Source of the DNA: Candidatus Sulfotelmatobacter sp.
GTDB lineage: Bacteria; Vulcanimicrobiota; Vulcanimicrobiia; Vulcanimicrobiales; Vulcanimicrobiaceae
Assembly: GCA_035504415.1 (NCBI GenBank)
Contig: DATJRY010000006.1
Location: forward strand, 97,110-161,109
DNA length: 64,000 nucleotides
Direction: 5' to 3'
Part shown: positions 26,935 through 35,007 of the stretch, piece after piece
Position numbering within the stretch: position 1 is the first letter of the stretch
How the letters are laid out: each line of letters begins with the position of its first letter
Translations under genes and position numbers: made by a program
Notes under the pieces: generated by a model
Database searches by the model: none
What the model was told of the DNA's origin: nothing
What the model saw: only the letters and a program-made list of their open reading frames with translations

Positions 26935-27591
26935 TTGATTCGTCGATTGGCCGCCGCGGCCGCCGCCCTCGCCCTCGCCGGAACACCACTCCTCGCTCGC
27001 GCCGCAACCGTCGGCTCCGCGCAGCTGGACTACAAGGTGTTGCCGTACGTCCACGCCTCGGTCACCCCGAACTACGCGTCCGGCTTCGGCGTCGCCGGTA
27101 TCTCGACCAACGGGTTGGGCAGCGGAACGACGCCGGCAAACGGCTCGACCGCGGTCCTCGACGGCGGCCAAGTCGACTTCGGCAACGTCGTGGTCGGCTA
27201 CAACTACCTCTACAAGTACGCAGCGCAAGTCAACGTGAACACCAACGATCCGTCCGGCTTCATCGTCTATGCGGAAGGCGCCACGGACCTGTTTACGCCG
27301 TCCGCGTCGACTTCGCCGCTGTTCCAAACGCTGTTCTGGCTGCCGTCGTCGAGCGGCAACACGGCGTTCAGCTCCGCCACGTCGTTCAACAAGACGGCCG
27401 GTACGCCGATCGGCGTCAACGGCGTGAACGGAATCACGTACGGCGGGGCGCCCTCGAGCGCATCGGTGGTCTGGACGAGCGGCGCGTCAGGGTCGCTCTC
27501 GCAAGGCTTCGACTACGAGCTGCGGCCCAACGGGTCGATGGCGATCAGTCAGTTCAACGTCTACATCGTCTACACGGTGATCGGAAATTGA
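26935..27591 (+). CDS. Small exported beta-rich subunit B, paralogue of subunit A
   Basis: The TTG start follows GGAGAG and gives 218 residues with a Sec signal (LALAGTPLLARAA). The mature N-terminus TVGSAQLDYKVLPYVHASV aligns with subunit A, as do VDFGNVVVGY and NTNDPSGFIVYAEG. The C-terminus is FNVYIVYTVIGN, a terminal strand like that of the giant protein (TLTYTLIAN). It has no cysteines, unlike subunit A. The stop overlaps the next start by 4 bases (TTGA), so the last two genes are coupled. Likely a structural subunit. Confidence 0.6.
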   Translation: MIRRLAAAAAALALAGTPLLARAATVGSAQLDYKVLPYVHASVTPNYASGFGVAGISTNGLGSGTTPANGSTAVLDGGQVDFGNVVVGYNYLYKYAAQVNVNTNDPSGFIVYAEGATDLFTPSASTSPLFQTLFWLPSSSGNTAFSSATSFNKTAGTPIGVNGVNGITYGGAPSSASVVWTSGASGSLSQGFDYELRPNGSMAISQFNVYIVYTVIGN

Positions 27592-28376
27592 GACACACAC
27601 GCAACCTCGCGCTGCTCGCGCTCGTCGTGCTCGCCGCGCTGGCCGCGTTCTCTCAGGCCGACGCCGTGCAGGCGACCAAGACCTCCAAGATCGTCGAGTT
27701 CGAATTCGTCATAACGCCGAGCCCGGCGCCGAGCGTGGGCGCGTTGCCCGCGCCGCAGGTAAAGGCGGCGGCGGCGATCGCCGCCGCGCCTCGCACGGAC
27801 GCCTCGACGCGGACGCTGCTCGTCGATCCGTTCGCCGGACCGCGCCAAGTCGCATGGGGTGGCCCGAGCTGGGACGTCGCTCCGGGGATCCAGATCGCAC
27901 AGGTGCAAGCGCAGCCCTCGCCGGTGCCGGTGCAGTTCGTCACCAAAGCGGATCCGAACGCGCAATACTTGCAGGTAACGCCGGGGTCGGCTGGCACGAT
28001 CCTGACCGCGGTCTACGGAACCAACTACTACGCCTGTGCGCTTACGATCAAGACCTACTACACGACGGCCTACGGCTTGACGGACTGGGGGTACGGCACC
28101 TCGACCTCGAGCGCCATCGGCTATCCGATCGAGAACTATCCGACGACGAGCTATCTCGCGTGGGCCGCCGAGGCGAGTCCGGAACCGGTTCCCGAACCGA
28201 CTCCCGCGACGTTCACGGGCTTCTACAACGAGGGCTCGCCGGGCCAGACGGTCTGGTCGAAGGCGGCGAACGTCACCTACACGGGCTGTATCGATCTGCG
28301 GCTGACGGTGCCGACCGCGGTGGCGCCCGGCACGTACTCGGCGGTCATCGAGTACAACCTCCAGGTTACGATCTAG
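27588..28376 (+). CDS. Exported protein C of the surface fibre cluster
   Basis: A 262-residue protein starting at a TTG that overlaps the previous stop. Signal peptide LLALVVLAALAAFSQADA. Residues about 30-130 are Pro/Ala-rich and poorly structured. The rest is beta-like with a Cys pair (YYACALTIKTY; TGCIDLRLTVP). The end, APGTYSAVIEYNLQVTI, resembles the G-T-Y-x-(D/A) terminal strand of archaic chaperone-usher pilins. It could be an anchor, adaptor or minor subunit. It is the last plus-strand gene of the cluster and converges on the DUF4149-like gene. Confidence 0.55.
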   Translation: MRHTRNLALLALVVLAALAAFSQADAVQATKTSKIVEFEFVITPSPAPSVGALPAPQVKAAAAIAAAPRTDASTRTLLVDPFAGPRQVAWGGPSWDVAPGIQIAQVQAQPSPVPVQFVTKADPNAQYLQVTPGSAGTILTAVYGTNYYACALTIKTYYTTAYGLTDWGYGTSTSSAIGYPIENYPTTSYLAWAAEASPEPVPEPTPATFTGFYNEGSPGQTVWSKAANVTYTGCIDLRLTVPTAVAPGTYSAVIEYNLQVTI

Positions 28377-28380
28377 CCGG

Positions 28381-28857
28381 TCATTCCTCGCGGCGGGTGG
28401 TCGCGAGGAGCAAGCTCATCAGCACCAGCAGCGCGACGGCGCCGTAGACGGCGGTCGAGCGCCCGTGCAGCGCGCGATAGTCGTCGGAGCGCAGATCGGT
28501 GATCGCCTGCATGTGCGGCACGATCGCCTGTTGCTCGTATGCAGCGAGCCCGAGCGCGGCCGCGATGAGCACGATCCGAACGGCGTCCCAGGTGCGATCG
28601 CCGGCGTCGACCGCGCGGGCGAGCGCCGCCAGGATCGCGATGCCACCCAGCACGTAGCCCCAAATCGTGAGCTGCCCGATCGTCGCGGCCGTCAGCGCCG
28701 CGAACCGGCTCAGGTCGAGTGGACCGACGATCCGGAAGGCCAGCGGCGCCGAGATGAAGGCAAACCCCACCAGTGCGCCGAGCCAAACGCCGAGCGCCGG
28801 GACTTCGATCGCGGCGAGGATGCGGTCGCGTCGGCCGGAAGCTGCACTCCTCATCAT
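28381..28857 (-). CDS. Four-helix membrane protein, DUF4149/TMEM205-like
   Basis: A 158-residue protein with about four membrane helices (VWLGALVGFAFISAPLAF; LTIWGYVLGGIAILAALA; a third around RIVLIAAALGLAAY; a fourth VALLVLMSLLLA). The loop IVPHMQAITDLRSDDYRALHG before the last helix fits my memory of the DUF4149 family, whose function is unknown. Two adjacent ATG codons are possible starts. It is divergent from the inositol-phosphatase gene with only 27 bases between the starts. Confidence 0.6.
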   Translation of the reverse strand: MMRSAASGRRDRILAAIEVPALGVWLGALVGFAFISAPLAFRIVGPLDLSRFAALTAATIGQLTIWGYVLGGIAILAALARAVDAGDRTWDAVRIVLIAAALGLAAYEQQAIVPHMQAITDLRSDDYRALHGRSTAVYGAVALLVLMSLLLATTRREE

Positions 28858-28884
28858 TGCCCACCCTTTCCGAGGAGACCGCGC

Positions 28885-29640
28885 GTGGACCCGCTCGCCT
28901 TCGTTACCGACGTCGCCCGCGCCGCCGGCGCGCTCCTGCGCGAGCGCTTCCACGACCGGCGCGAGATCGTCGAGAAGGGGCGCCACGATCTCGTCACCGA
29001 TGCCGATCGGGCCAGCGAAGCGCTGATCGTCGAGCGCATCGGCGCCGCCTTCCCGGCTGCCGCGATCCTCGGCGAAGAAGGAGGCGTGCGGCCGGGCCGC
29101 GGCGGCGAGCGGTTCATCGTCGACCCGCTCGACGGGACCACGAACTACGCGCACCGCTACCCGTTGTTCTGCGTTTCGATCGCGTACGAGCGCGACGGCG
29201 TGCTCGAGGCGGGCGCCGTCTACGCGCCGATACTCGACGAGCTGTTCGCCGCACGCCGAGGCGGCGGCGCGACGCGCAACGGTGCATCGATCCACGTCTC
29301 CGCGGTGACGCGCGTCACCGATGCGATGGTCTGCACCGGATTCCGCCCCGGTGAGTACGCACGCAATGCGTCTCAGTTCGCGGCGCTCTCGGAGCACGCG
29401 CAAGCGGTGCGCCGCGACGGTACCGCCGCGCTCGACCTCGCATACGTGGCCGCGGGGATCTACGAAGCGTTCTGGGAGTTCGGACTACGGCCGTGGGACA
29501 TCGCCGCCGGCTGGCTGATCATCGAAGAAGCCGGCGGTCGCGTCAGCGCCATCGACGGCGGCCCACTCGATCTCGACGAAGGTTCGATCTTGGGTTCGAA
29601 CGGCCAGGTTCATGCCGAGATGGAAACGCTGCTCTCCTAG
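28885..29640 (+). CDS. Inositol monophosphatase family protein
   Basis: GTG 28885 has a GAGGAG Shine-Dalgarno and gives 251 residues, the family norm. Metal-binding motifs are intact: LGEEGG (Glu64-65), VDPLDGTTNY (Asp80, Asp83) and LRPWDIAAG (Asp205). Members are Mg-dependent, Li-sensitive phosphatases acting on inositol phosphate, histidinol phosphate, PAP or fructose bisphosphate. Sequence alone does not choose. A HisC-like gene lies elsewhere in the window, so a HisN role is possible but not indicated by position. Confidence 0.9.
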   Translation: MDPLAFVTDVARAAGALLRERFHDRREIVEKGRHDLVTDADRASEALIVERIGAAFPAAAILGEEGGVRPGRGGERFIVDPLDGTTNYAHRYPLFCVSIAYERDGVLEAGAVYAPILDELFAARRGGGATRNGASIHVSAVTRVTDAMVCTGFRPGEYARNASQFAALSEHAQAVRRDGTAALDLAYVAAGIYEAFWEFGLRPWDIAAGWLIIEEAGGRVSAIDGGPLDLDEGSILGSNGQVHAEMETLLS

Positions 29641-30788
29641 CTCGTTAGCTCGTCCATCGCGGACAGGAAGGTTTCGATCTCTTCGTCGGTCGTGTAGAAG
29701 TGCGCGCTGACGCGCAGACCGCAGCCGGGCCGGTAGTCGACGTAGATGCGGCGCGCGATCAGCTCGTGCAGGATGCGATCCGCCTCGGGAACGTCGATGC
29801 CGACCCAGCCGGTGCGCTTGGCGGCCTCGTGCGGCGTGTTGACGCGCCAGCCGCGCTCGAGCGCGGCGTGCGTGAGGTGCGTCGTCAGCCGCACGTTGTG
29901 CTCGCGGATCGCCGGCACGCCGATCTCGCGGATCAGCTCGTGGCCGGGCTTGGCCACCACGTAGCCGGGAATCGTCGGCGTGCCGGTCGCCCAACGCAGC
30001 TGATCGGCGGCGTAGTCGATGGGCGGCGGCGCGAATGCGAACGGATCGCGATGCGCGAACCAGCCCGTCACCAGCGGCCGAAACTGGTCGGCCAGTGCCG
30101 GGCGCACGTAGATCCAGCCGCAGCCCGGACCGCCGCACAGCCACTTGTGCGAGCCGCCGACGACGACGTCGAGGTCGAGCGACACGACGTCGTACGGGTA
30201 GACGCCGGTCGTCTGGTACGCGTCGAGGACGACCAGCGCACCGACCTCGCGTGCGCGCGCGACGATCGTCGGCACGTCGATGACGACGCCGCTCTGGTAG
30301 TAGGCGTGCGAGAGGACGACCACCGCGGTGCGCTCTGTGATCGCGGCGCAGATGCGCTCGGTTGGGATCGTGCGCCCGTCGTCGGTGGGGACGCGGACCG
30401 TCTTCGCGCCGGCGCGCTCCCACGCCGTCCACACGTACGCCAGCGAGGGGAACTGCAGCGCCTCGTAGACGATCTCGTTGCGTTCGCTTCCGCGCAGGCC
30501 GAGCGACGACGCCAAGGCCGACTGCAGGATGCTGACGTTCGGCGCGAGCGCGACCGAACCGGACGGCGCGCCGACGATCGCGCCGATGCCGTCGGCGATC
30601 GTGCGCGCCTCGTCGAGCCAGTGCGGCCACGCGCCTTCGGGTCCGCCATCGGCCCACTGCTCGTGGTAGCGGACCAGCGCGTCGCGCGCGGCAAGCGGCG
30701 GCGCGCCCATCGAGTGCGAGACCAGCCATGTGCTCGTCTGCAGGCCGGCGAAGCGGTCGCGCGCGCGGGCACTCGTCGAGGCGATCAC
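29637..30788 (-). CDS. Kynureninase-like PLP enzyme (aminotransferase class V)
   Basis: The GTG at 30788 overlaps the tryptophan dioxygenase stop by 4 bases (GTGA), giving 383 residues. The fold-type I signatures are present: LSHAYYQSGVVIDV, VLDAYQTTGVYP and the Schiff-base lysine in GGSHKWLCGGPGCG (Lys215). Coupling to tryptophan 2,3-dioxygenase supports kynurenine cleavage to anthranilate and alanine. A cysteine-desulfurase-type enzyme of the same fold is the alternative. No kynurenine formamidase gene is visible in the window. Confidence 0.75.
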   Translation of the reverse strand: MIASTSARARDRFAGLQTSTWLVSHSMGAPPLAARDALVRYHEQWADGGPEGAWPHWLDEARTIADGIGAIVGAPSGSVALAPNVSILQSALASSLGLRGSERNEIVYEALQFPSLAYVWTAWERAGAKTVRVPTDDGRTIPTERICAAITERTAVVVLSHAYYQSGVVIDVPTIVARAREVGALVVLDAYQTTGVYPYDVVSLDLDVVVGGSHKWLCGGPGCGWIYVRPALADQFRPLVTGWFAHRDPFAFAPPPIDYAADQLRWATGTPTIPGYVVAKPGHELIREIGVPAIREHNVRLTTHLTHAALERGWRVNTPHEAAKRTGWVGIDVPEADRILHELIARRIYVDYRPGCGLRVSAHFYTTDEEIETFLSAMDELTS

Positions 30789-31561
30789 GACGGCGTCCCC
30801 AGCAGCGTGCGCACTTCCCACAGCGCGGGGAAGAAGCGCTGCGAGAGCGTCGTCTGCAGGTACGCCGCACCCAGCGAGCCGCCGGTGCCGGGCTTCATGC
30901 CGATCATGCGCTCCACCATCCGCACGTGGCGTCCGCGCCAGAGCAAGAAGCGCTCGTCGAACTCGATGAGGTCTTCCAACAGCAAGTAGAGCGCATAGTG
31001 CTGCTCCTCGTGTTCGTAGATCGTGCGCAGGCTCTGCAGCAGTGCGTCGTGCGAATCGACCGCGAAGCCGTGTCGCGCCAAGAGGCCGTGCAGCGCATCG
31101 GGCAGCGTCGGCTCGGCGAGCCGGCGGTCGAGCTCGGCGCGCTCGCCGGGCGTCAGCTCGAGGTGACGCAGCGCGGCGGCGTTGCCGTGGAGCCCGCACA
31201 GGAACTCGATTTGGCGAAACTGTGCCGATTGAAAGCCGCTGGCCGGATTGAGGCCCTCGCGAAACGCGTTGAACTCTTGCGGCGTCATCGTCTCGAGCAC
31301 GTCGACCTGCTGCTCGAGCACCCGCTGGATGGCGTGGATCCGCCGGAACGACTTGGCCGTGCGCAACAGATCGTCGCGCTGCAGAAAGCCGACGACGGCG
31401 TCGAGCTCGTGCAGCAGCTGCTTGAACCAGAGCTCGTAGACCTGGTGGATCACGATGAACAGCAGCTCGTCGTGATGCGGCGGATCGCTCAGGCGCTGCT
31501 GCAGTCCGAGCAACTCGGGCACGCGCAGGTACGAGCCGTAGGTCAGGGTCGCGGATGGCAC
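30785..31561 (-). CDS. kynA: Tryptophan 2,3-dioxygenase
   Basis: A 258-residue haem dioxygenase that opens the indole ring of L-Trp to N-formylkynurenine. Family signatures are clear: YLRVPELL, HQVYELWFKQLLHEL (distal His39) and LLWRGRHVRMVERMIGMKPG with proximal haem ligand His212. The usual GTGGSSG reads GTGGSLG here, a Ser-to-Leu change beside the haem pocket that may alter substrate binding. The protein is somewhat shorter than most bacterial forms. It forms a two-gene unit with the kynureninase-like enzyme. Confidence 0.88.
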   Translation of the reverse strand: MPSATLTYGSYLRVPELLGLQQRLSDPPHHDELLFIVIHQVYELWFKQLLHELDAVVGFLQRDDLLRTAKSFRRIHAIQRVLEQQVDVLETMTPQEFNAFREGLNPASGFQSAQFRQIEFLCGLHGNAAALRHLELTPGERAELDRRLAEPTLPDALHGLLARHGFAVDSHDALLQSLRTIYEHEEQHYALYLLLEDLIEFDERFLLWRGRHVRMVERMIGMKPGTGGSLGAAYLQTTLSQRFFPALWEVRTLLGTPS

Positions 31562-31592
31562 CGCGCTTTCTTCCGCAAGGGGCGCCGCGAGC

Positions 31593-32045
31593 CTACCGGA
31601 TGGCGCCCCGCGGGACGTTCAGAGCGCCGCACAGCAGCGGCTTGCCGTGCTCGTCGCTCACGCGCACCGTCTGGGTGCCGTGTGCGAACCGTTGCGCCGC
31701 GGCTCCGCGCAGCGTGGTGTCGGAGTTGCCGTGCACGACGGGCGCCAGCGGCAGCGCGTCGCGCGCGGGCTGTCCGCACGGACTCGTCGCCAGGCTCGCG
31801 AGCAGCTTCTGCGAGCGCACGTCCTGCGAGACGATGCGGATCGTGACGGCGCTGCCCTTGGGCACGACGAACGCCTCGGCCGGCGTCGCCGTGCCGGCGC
31901 CGCGTTCGGGGACGAGCGTCGCCGAGGGCCGGTTCGAGAGCGGCTGCTTCGGTTCGCCCTCCGGGTTCGCGGCCTGCGCCGCCGCGAGGACGGGCAGCGC
32001 CGCCAGCGCGAACGCGAGCAAGGAGGCAAAGGCAGGCAGTCTCAT
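31593..32045 (-). CDS. Small exported protein of unknown function
   Basis: A 150-residue protein with a clear Sec signal (LLAFALAALPVLAAAQA). The mature part has a short Pro/Ser linker, then a compact domain with one cysteine pair (ATSPCGQPARD; KPLLCGALNVP) and beta-like segments AVTIRIVSQDV and TQTVRVSDEHGK. No family recognised. It lies between the tryptophan dioxygenase gene and the solute-binding lipoprotein on the same strand, with no overlap to either. Confidence 0.6.
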   Translation of the reverse strand: MRLPAFASLLAFALAALPVLAAAQAANPEGEPKQPLSNRPSATLVPERGAGTATPAEAFVVPKGSAVTIRIVSQDVRSQKLLASLATSPCGQPARDALPLAPVVHGNSDTTLRGAAAQRFAHGTQTVRVSDEHGKPLLCGALNVPRGAIR

Positions 32046-32095
32046 GCCCCGCTGTTTCCCGCCGCGACGGTGTTCGGCTCGCGGGCGAGGGGCCG

Positions 32096-33724
32096 TCAGC
32101 CGTGCAGCCGCCAGGCCCAGGCGTTCCAGAAGTGCATCCCGGTGATCGAGGGCACGACGCCGGTCAGCCCGTCGCGATACGCGACCCCTTCGCGATTGAA
32201 GCCCAAGAAGAGCAGCGCGGAGCGCGCGACCAGCTCGCGCGTGATCGCGCGATCGCCGGCGGCCTGCACGGCGGGCGACGCGGAGCCCAGCTCCGCGCGT
32301 GCCGCACGCTCGATGACGGGGTCGCAGACGCCGAAGAAGTTGTCGCCGTTCGGCGGCCGGGTGTCGCAGCGGAAGAGGTACGAGTGGTCGTCGACGCCGT
32401 TGGGATCCCAGCCCGAATAGGCGAGATCGAAACGGCCGTTGCGAAAGATGCCGTGCTCGGCCTGCGGGCCCCAGATCTGGTTGTAGCTGTACGCTTTGAT
32501 CGTCGTGCGGATGCCCACGTGCGCGAGGTCTTGCGCGGCGAGCACGCCGACGCGGCCCGTCGTGGGCGACTCCACGATCGCGACGTATTCGAGCGTCAGC
32601 GCCCGGCCGTTCTTGTGTCGCACGCCGTCGACCCCGAGTCGCCAGCCGGCGGCATCGAGCGTCCGCGCGGCGGCGGCCGGATCGTAGCGCGGCTGGTGCA
32701 AGGACGGGTCGTACGCGAACGTTCCCGGCAATCGGTCGGAGTCGCCCGGCTCCCAGAGCGGCCCGTCGAGCTCGCGCATGATCCGCGTCCGGTCGATCGC
32801 CTGGATCACCGCCAGCCGTACGCGTCGATCGTCCAGCGGTGCGCGCGTGGCGTTGAACTGAAGGTAGTCGAACTCGTTGTGCGGCTGCAGCACGACGTGC
32901 GCGTCGCGGCGCGCGCGGATCGCGTCGAGATAGCTGCGTCCTGCTTGCACGCGCGCCAGCAGCAGGTCGAGGCTGCCGGCGTTCCAGAGCGTCTCGACGG
33001 TGTTGACGTCGGCGATGATGTTGACGTCGATGTGCGAGATCGCCGGCGCGCCGCGGAAATAGTGCGGGTCGGCGTCGAGCAGCACGTGCGCGCCGCGCTC
33101 CCAACGCACGACCCGGTACGGGCCCAAGCCGACCGGCGCGGCGTTGTAGGGGTCGCGGTCGATGCTCGGCTTGCCCGCCAGCAGGTGCGCGGGCAGGATC
33201 GGATACGGATCGTTCGCCGCCAGCGTGAAGCACGACGGTACGAACGGCGAGAACGGCGCCGTCAAACGCACGCGCACGGTATAGGGATCCGGTGCGCGGA
33301 CCGACGCGACGTGGTCGAAGCCGGTACGGTCGGGGACGCTGTTGTGCGGGTTCATCGCGGCGGCGAACGAGAACACGACGTCACGCGCGTCGAACGGCGC
33401 CCCGTCCTGCCAGCGCACCCCGCGGCGGAGATGATAGGTGACGGTCCTGCCGTCGCGCGAGATGCCGCCGTTCGCGAGCGTCGGAACGGTCACGGCGAGA
33501 TCGGGAACCAGCCGCGCCCGCCCGTCGGCGCGCAGCAGATAGCCGTGCCAGAGCGGCGCGAACCCGGCCAGCGTGCCGTTGTCTTCGACCAGCGGATCGA
33601 GGCCGGGAAAGTCGGCCCCCGCGACCATCCGCAGCGTGTCGTCGGGCAACGCCGCGCTTCCGCCGCGCGTGCACGCGGTCAGCACGGCGAGCAGCACGGC
33701 GGCGAGCAGCGCCCGAGCGATCAT
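32096..33724 (-). CDS. ABC-type peptide/nickel solute-binding lipoprotein (family 5)
   Basis: The ATG at 33724 gives 542 residues with a lipoprotein signal (LLAAVLLAVLTAC). The SBP_bac_5 pattern is readable: LRRGVRWQDGAPFDARDVVF, GLGPYRVVRWERG and the late FDLAYSGWDPNG. These proteins capture oligopeptides, dipeptides or metal complexes for ABC import. No permease or ATPase genes lie next to it, so it may serve a transporter encoded elsewhere. Ligand unknown. Confidence 0.85.
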   Translation of the reverse strand: MIARALLAAVLLAVLTACTRGGSAALPDDTLRMVAGADFPGLDPLVEDNGTLAGFAPLWHGYLLRADGRARLVPDLAVTVPTLANGGISRDGRTVTYHLRRGVRWQDGAPFDARDVVFSFAAAMNPHNSVPDRTGFDHVASVRAPDPYTVRVRLTAPFSPFVPSCFTLAANDPYPILPAHLLAGKPSIDRDPYNAAPVGLGPYRVVRWERGAHVLLDADPHYFRGAPAISHIDVNIIADVNTVETLWNAGSLDLLLARVQAGRSYLDAIRARRDAHVVLQPHNEFDYLQFNATRAPLDDRRVRLAVIQAIDRTRIMRELDGPLWEPGDSDRLPGTFAYDPSLHQPRYDPAAAARTLDAAGWRLGVDGVRHKNGRALTLEYVAIVESPTTGRVGVLAAQDLAHVGIRTTIKAYSYNQIWGPQAEHGIFRNGRFDLAYSGWDPNGVDDHSYLFRCDTRPPNGDNFFGVCDPVIERAARAELGSASPAVQAAGDRAITRELVARSALLFLGFNREGVAYRDGLTGVVPSITGMHFWNAWAWRLHG

Positions 33725-33827
33725 GCGAGCGTAGTCGCTGCGGGGAAGCCGGCGACCTTTTCGCGGCGCGAGCGGCGATACCAGGACCAGCCCGTCTCCC
33801 GGAACGAACCAAATCATCTGGCCGTAC

Positions 33828-33914
33828 GGAGAGATGGCGGAGCGGTTGAACGCGGCGGTCTTGAAAACCGCAGGCCCTTCGCGGGGCTCGTGGGTTCGAA
33901 TCCCACTCTCTCCT
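33828..33914 (+). tRNA. tRNA-Ser (anticodon TGA)
   Basis: The cloverleaf is readable. Acceptor arm GGAGAGA pairs with TCTCTCC. The anticodon stem GCGGT/ACCGC holds loop CTTGAAA with anticodon TGA at 33862-33864. A long variable arm typical of Ser follows, then T-arm GTGGGTTCGAATCCCAC. CCA is not encoded. The base after the acceptor stem is T, where bacterial tRNA-Ser normally has G73. An 8-bp stem (CCTCGTGC/GCACGAGG, 33912-33939) begins right at the 3' end. Confidence 0.93.
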
Positions 33915-33943
33915 CGTGCGCCGCGCAGGGTGCACGAGGGGCG

Positions 33944-34798
33944 TTAGCGGGTCGGGCGGTACTCGACCGTGCGACCTTTGCCGGCGCGTTTGGCGACGTA
34001 CATCGCCTGGTCGGCATAGTCGAGCATCTGTTCGGGAGTCATACCGTCGACGCTGCGGTACACCCCGATGCTGGCGGTGACGCGCGGCGTCGGGACGACG
34101 CTCGCGGCGTGGGTGGCGATGCGTTCGATCAGCGCGTTGCCGATCTTGACCGGGTCGGGGACGTTGCCGTCGAGCCAGAGCGCGAACTCGTCGCCGCCGA
34201 AGCGCGCCACGATGTCGGTCGCGCGCACCGAGCTGCGGATGCACTTGGCAACCGCGATCAACAGTTCGTCGCCCTTGGCGTGGCCGTGGGTGTCGTTGAC
34301 CGTCTTGAAGCCGTCGATGTCGAGCATGTAGACGACGCCGCGCGCCTGCGTGCGCAGCCGGTCGCCCAGGATCGAGGCGAACGCGCTGCGGTTGGAGAGG
34401 CCGGTCAGCGCGTCGCTGTCGGCGCGCTCGCGCAGCTTGCTCTCGTGCTGCTGGCGCGAGGTGACGTCGAGCGCGTGCACCATCAGGTCGCCGGAACCGC
34501 CGCGCATGCGCACCATCGACATCTCGCCCCAGCGGTTCGGATCGGCGGCCAGCGGCGTGACGATGCTGAAGCTCGGCTTGGAGCCGCCGACCACCTCGGT
34601 CATGCCGGCGCGCAGCGCGTCGTGCAGGGTGGGATCGATGGCGTCGAACAGCGTCGCCCCGCCGCCCGCCAACGTTCGATAGGCCGCGTTGGCACGCAGA
34701 ATCGTTCCGTCGATCAGCACGTTGCACATCCCGATCGGGCTGGCTTCGAACATGATGCGGATGGTCGGATTGGCGGTCTCGTCGGTGCTGCCGTTCAC
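33944..34798 (-). CDS. PAS-GGDEF diguanylate cyclase
   Basis: GTG 34798 follows GGGAGACACT and gives 284 residues; a GTG at 34870 would add 24 unconserved residues. Residues about 10-115 form a PAS-like domain (FEASPIGMCNVLIDGTILRA). The rest is a GGDEF domain with DALTGLSNRSAF, MLDIDGFKTVND and an intact ARFGGDEFALW active site, so it should make cyclic di-GMP from GTP. No membrane segment is seen, so it is a cytosolic sensor. The signal is unknown. Confidence 0.9.
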   Translation of the reverse strand: MNGSTDETANPTIRIMFEASPIGMCNVLIDGTILRANAAYRTLAGGGATLFDAIDPTLHDALRAGMTEVVGGSKPSFSIVTPLAADPNRWGEMSMVRMRGGSGDLMVHALDVTSRQQHESKLRERADSDALTGLSNRSAFASILGDRLRTQARGVVYMLDIDGFKTVNDTHGHAKGDELLIAVAKCIRSSVRATDIVARFGGDEFALWLDGNVPDPVKIGNALIERIATHAASVVPTPRVTASIGVYRSVDGMTPEQMLDYADQAMYVAKRAGKGRTVEYRPTR

Positions 34799-35007
34799 AG
34801 TGTCTCCCGAATCACCGGTTGTTTCAAGTATCGGCGCGCCGGAACCGCCGGTACAGGCGGCCTCGGTCACACGCTCAGGGAAAAGTTCCTGTTAAGTGGT
34901 CCGGGCCGGACGGCGCCCCCGGCGCCGCCGCAGTCCTCGATGAAACGCCGGTGAGAATGAAAGCTTCCCAGGAGCTCCCTAACGAACGAGGGTACGAAGA
35001 GGTAATC

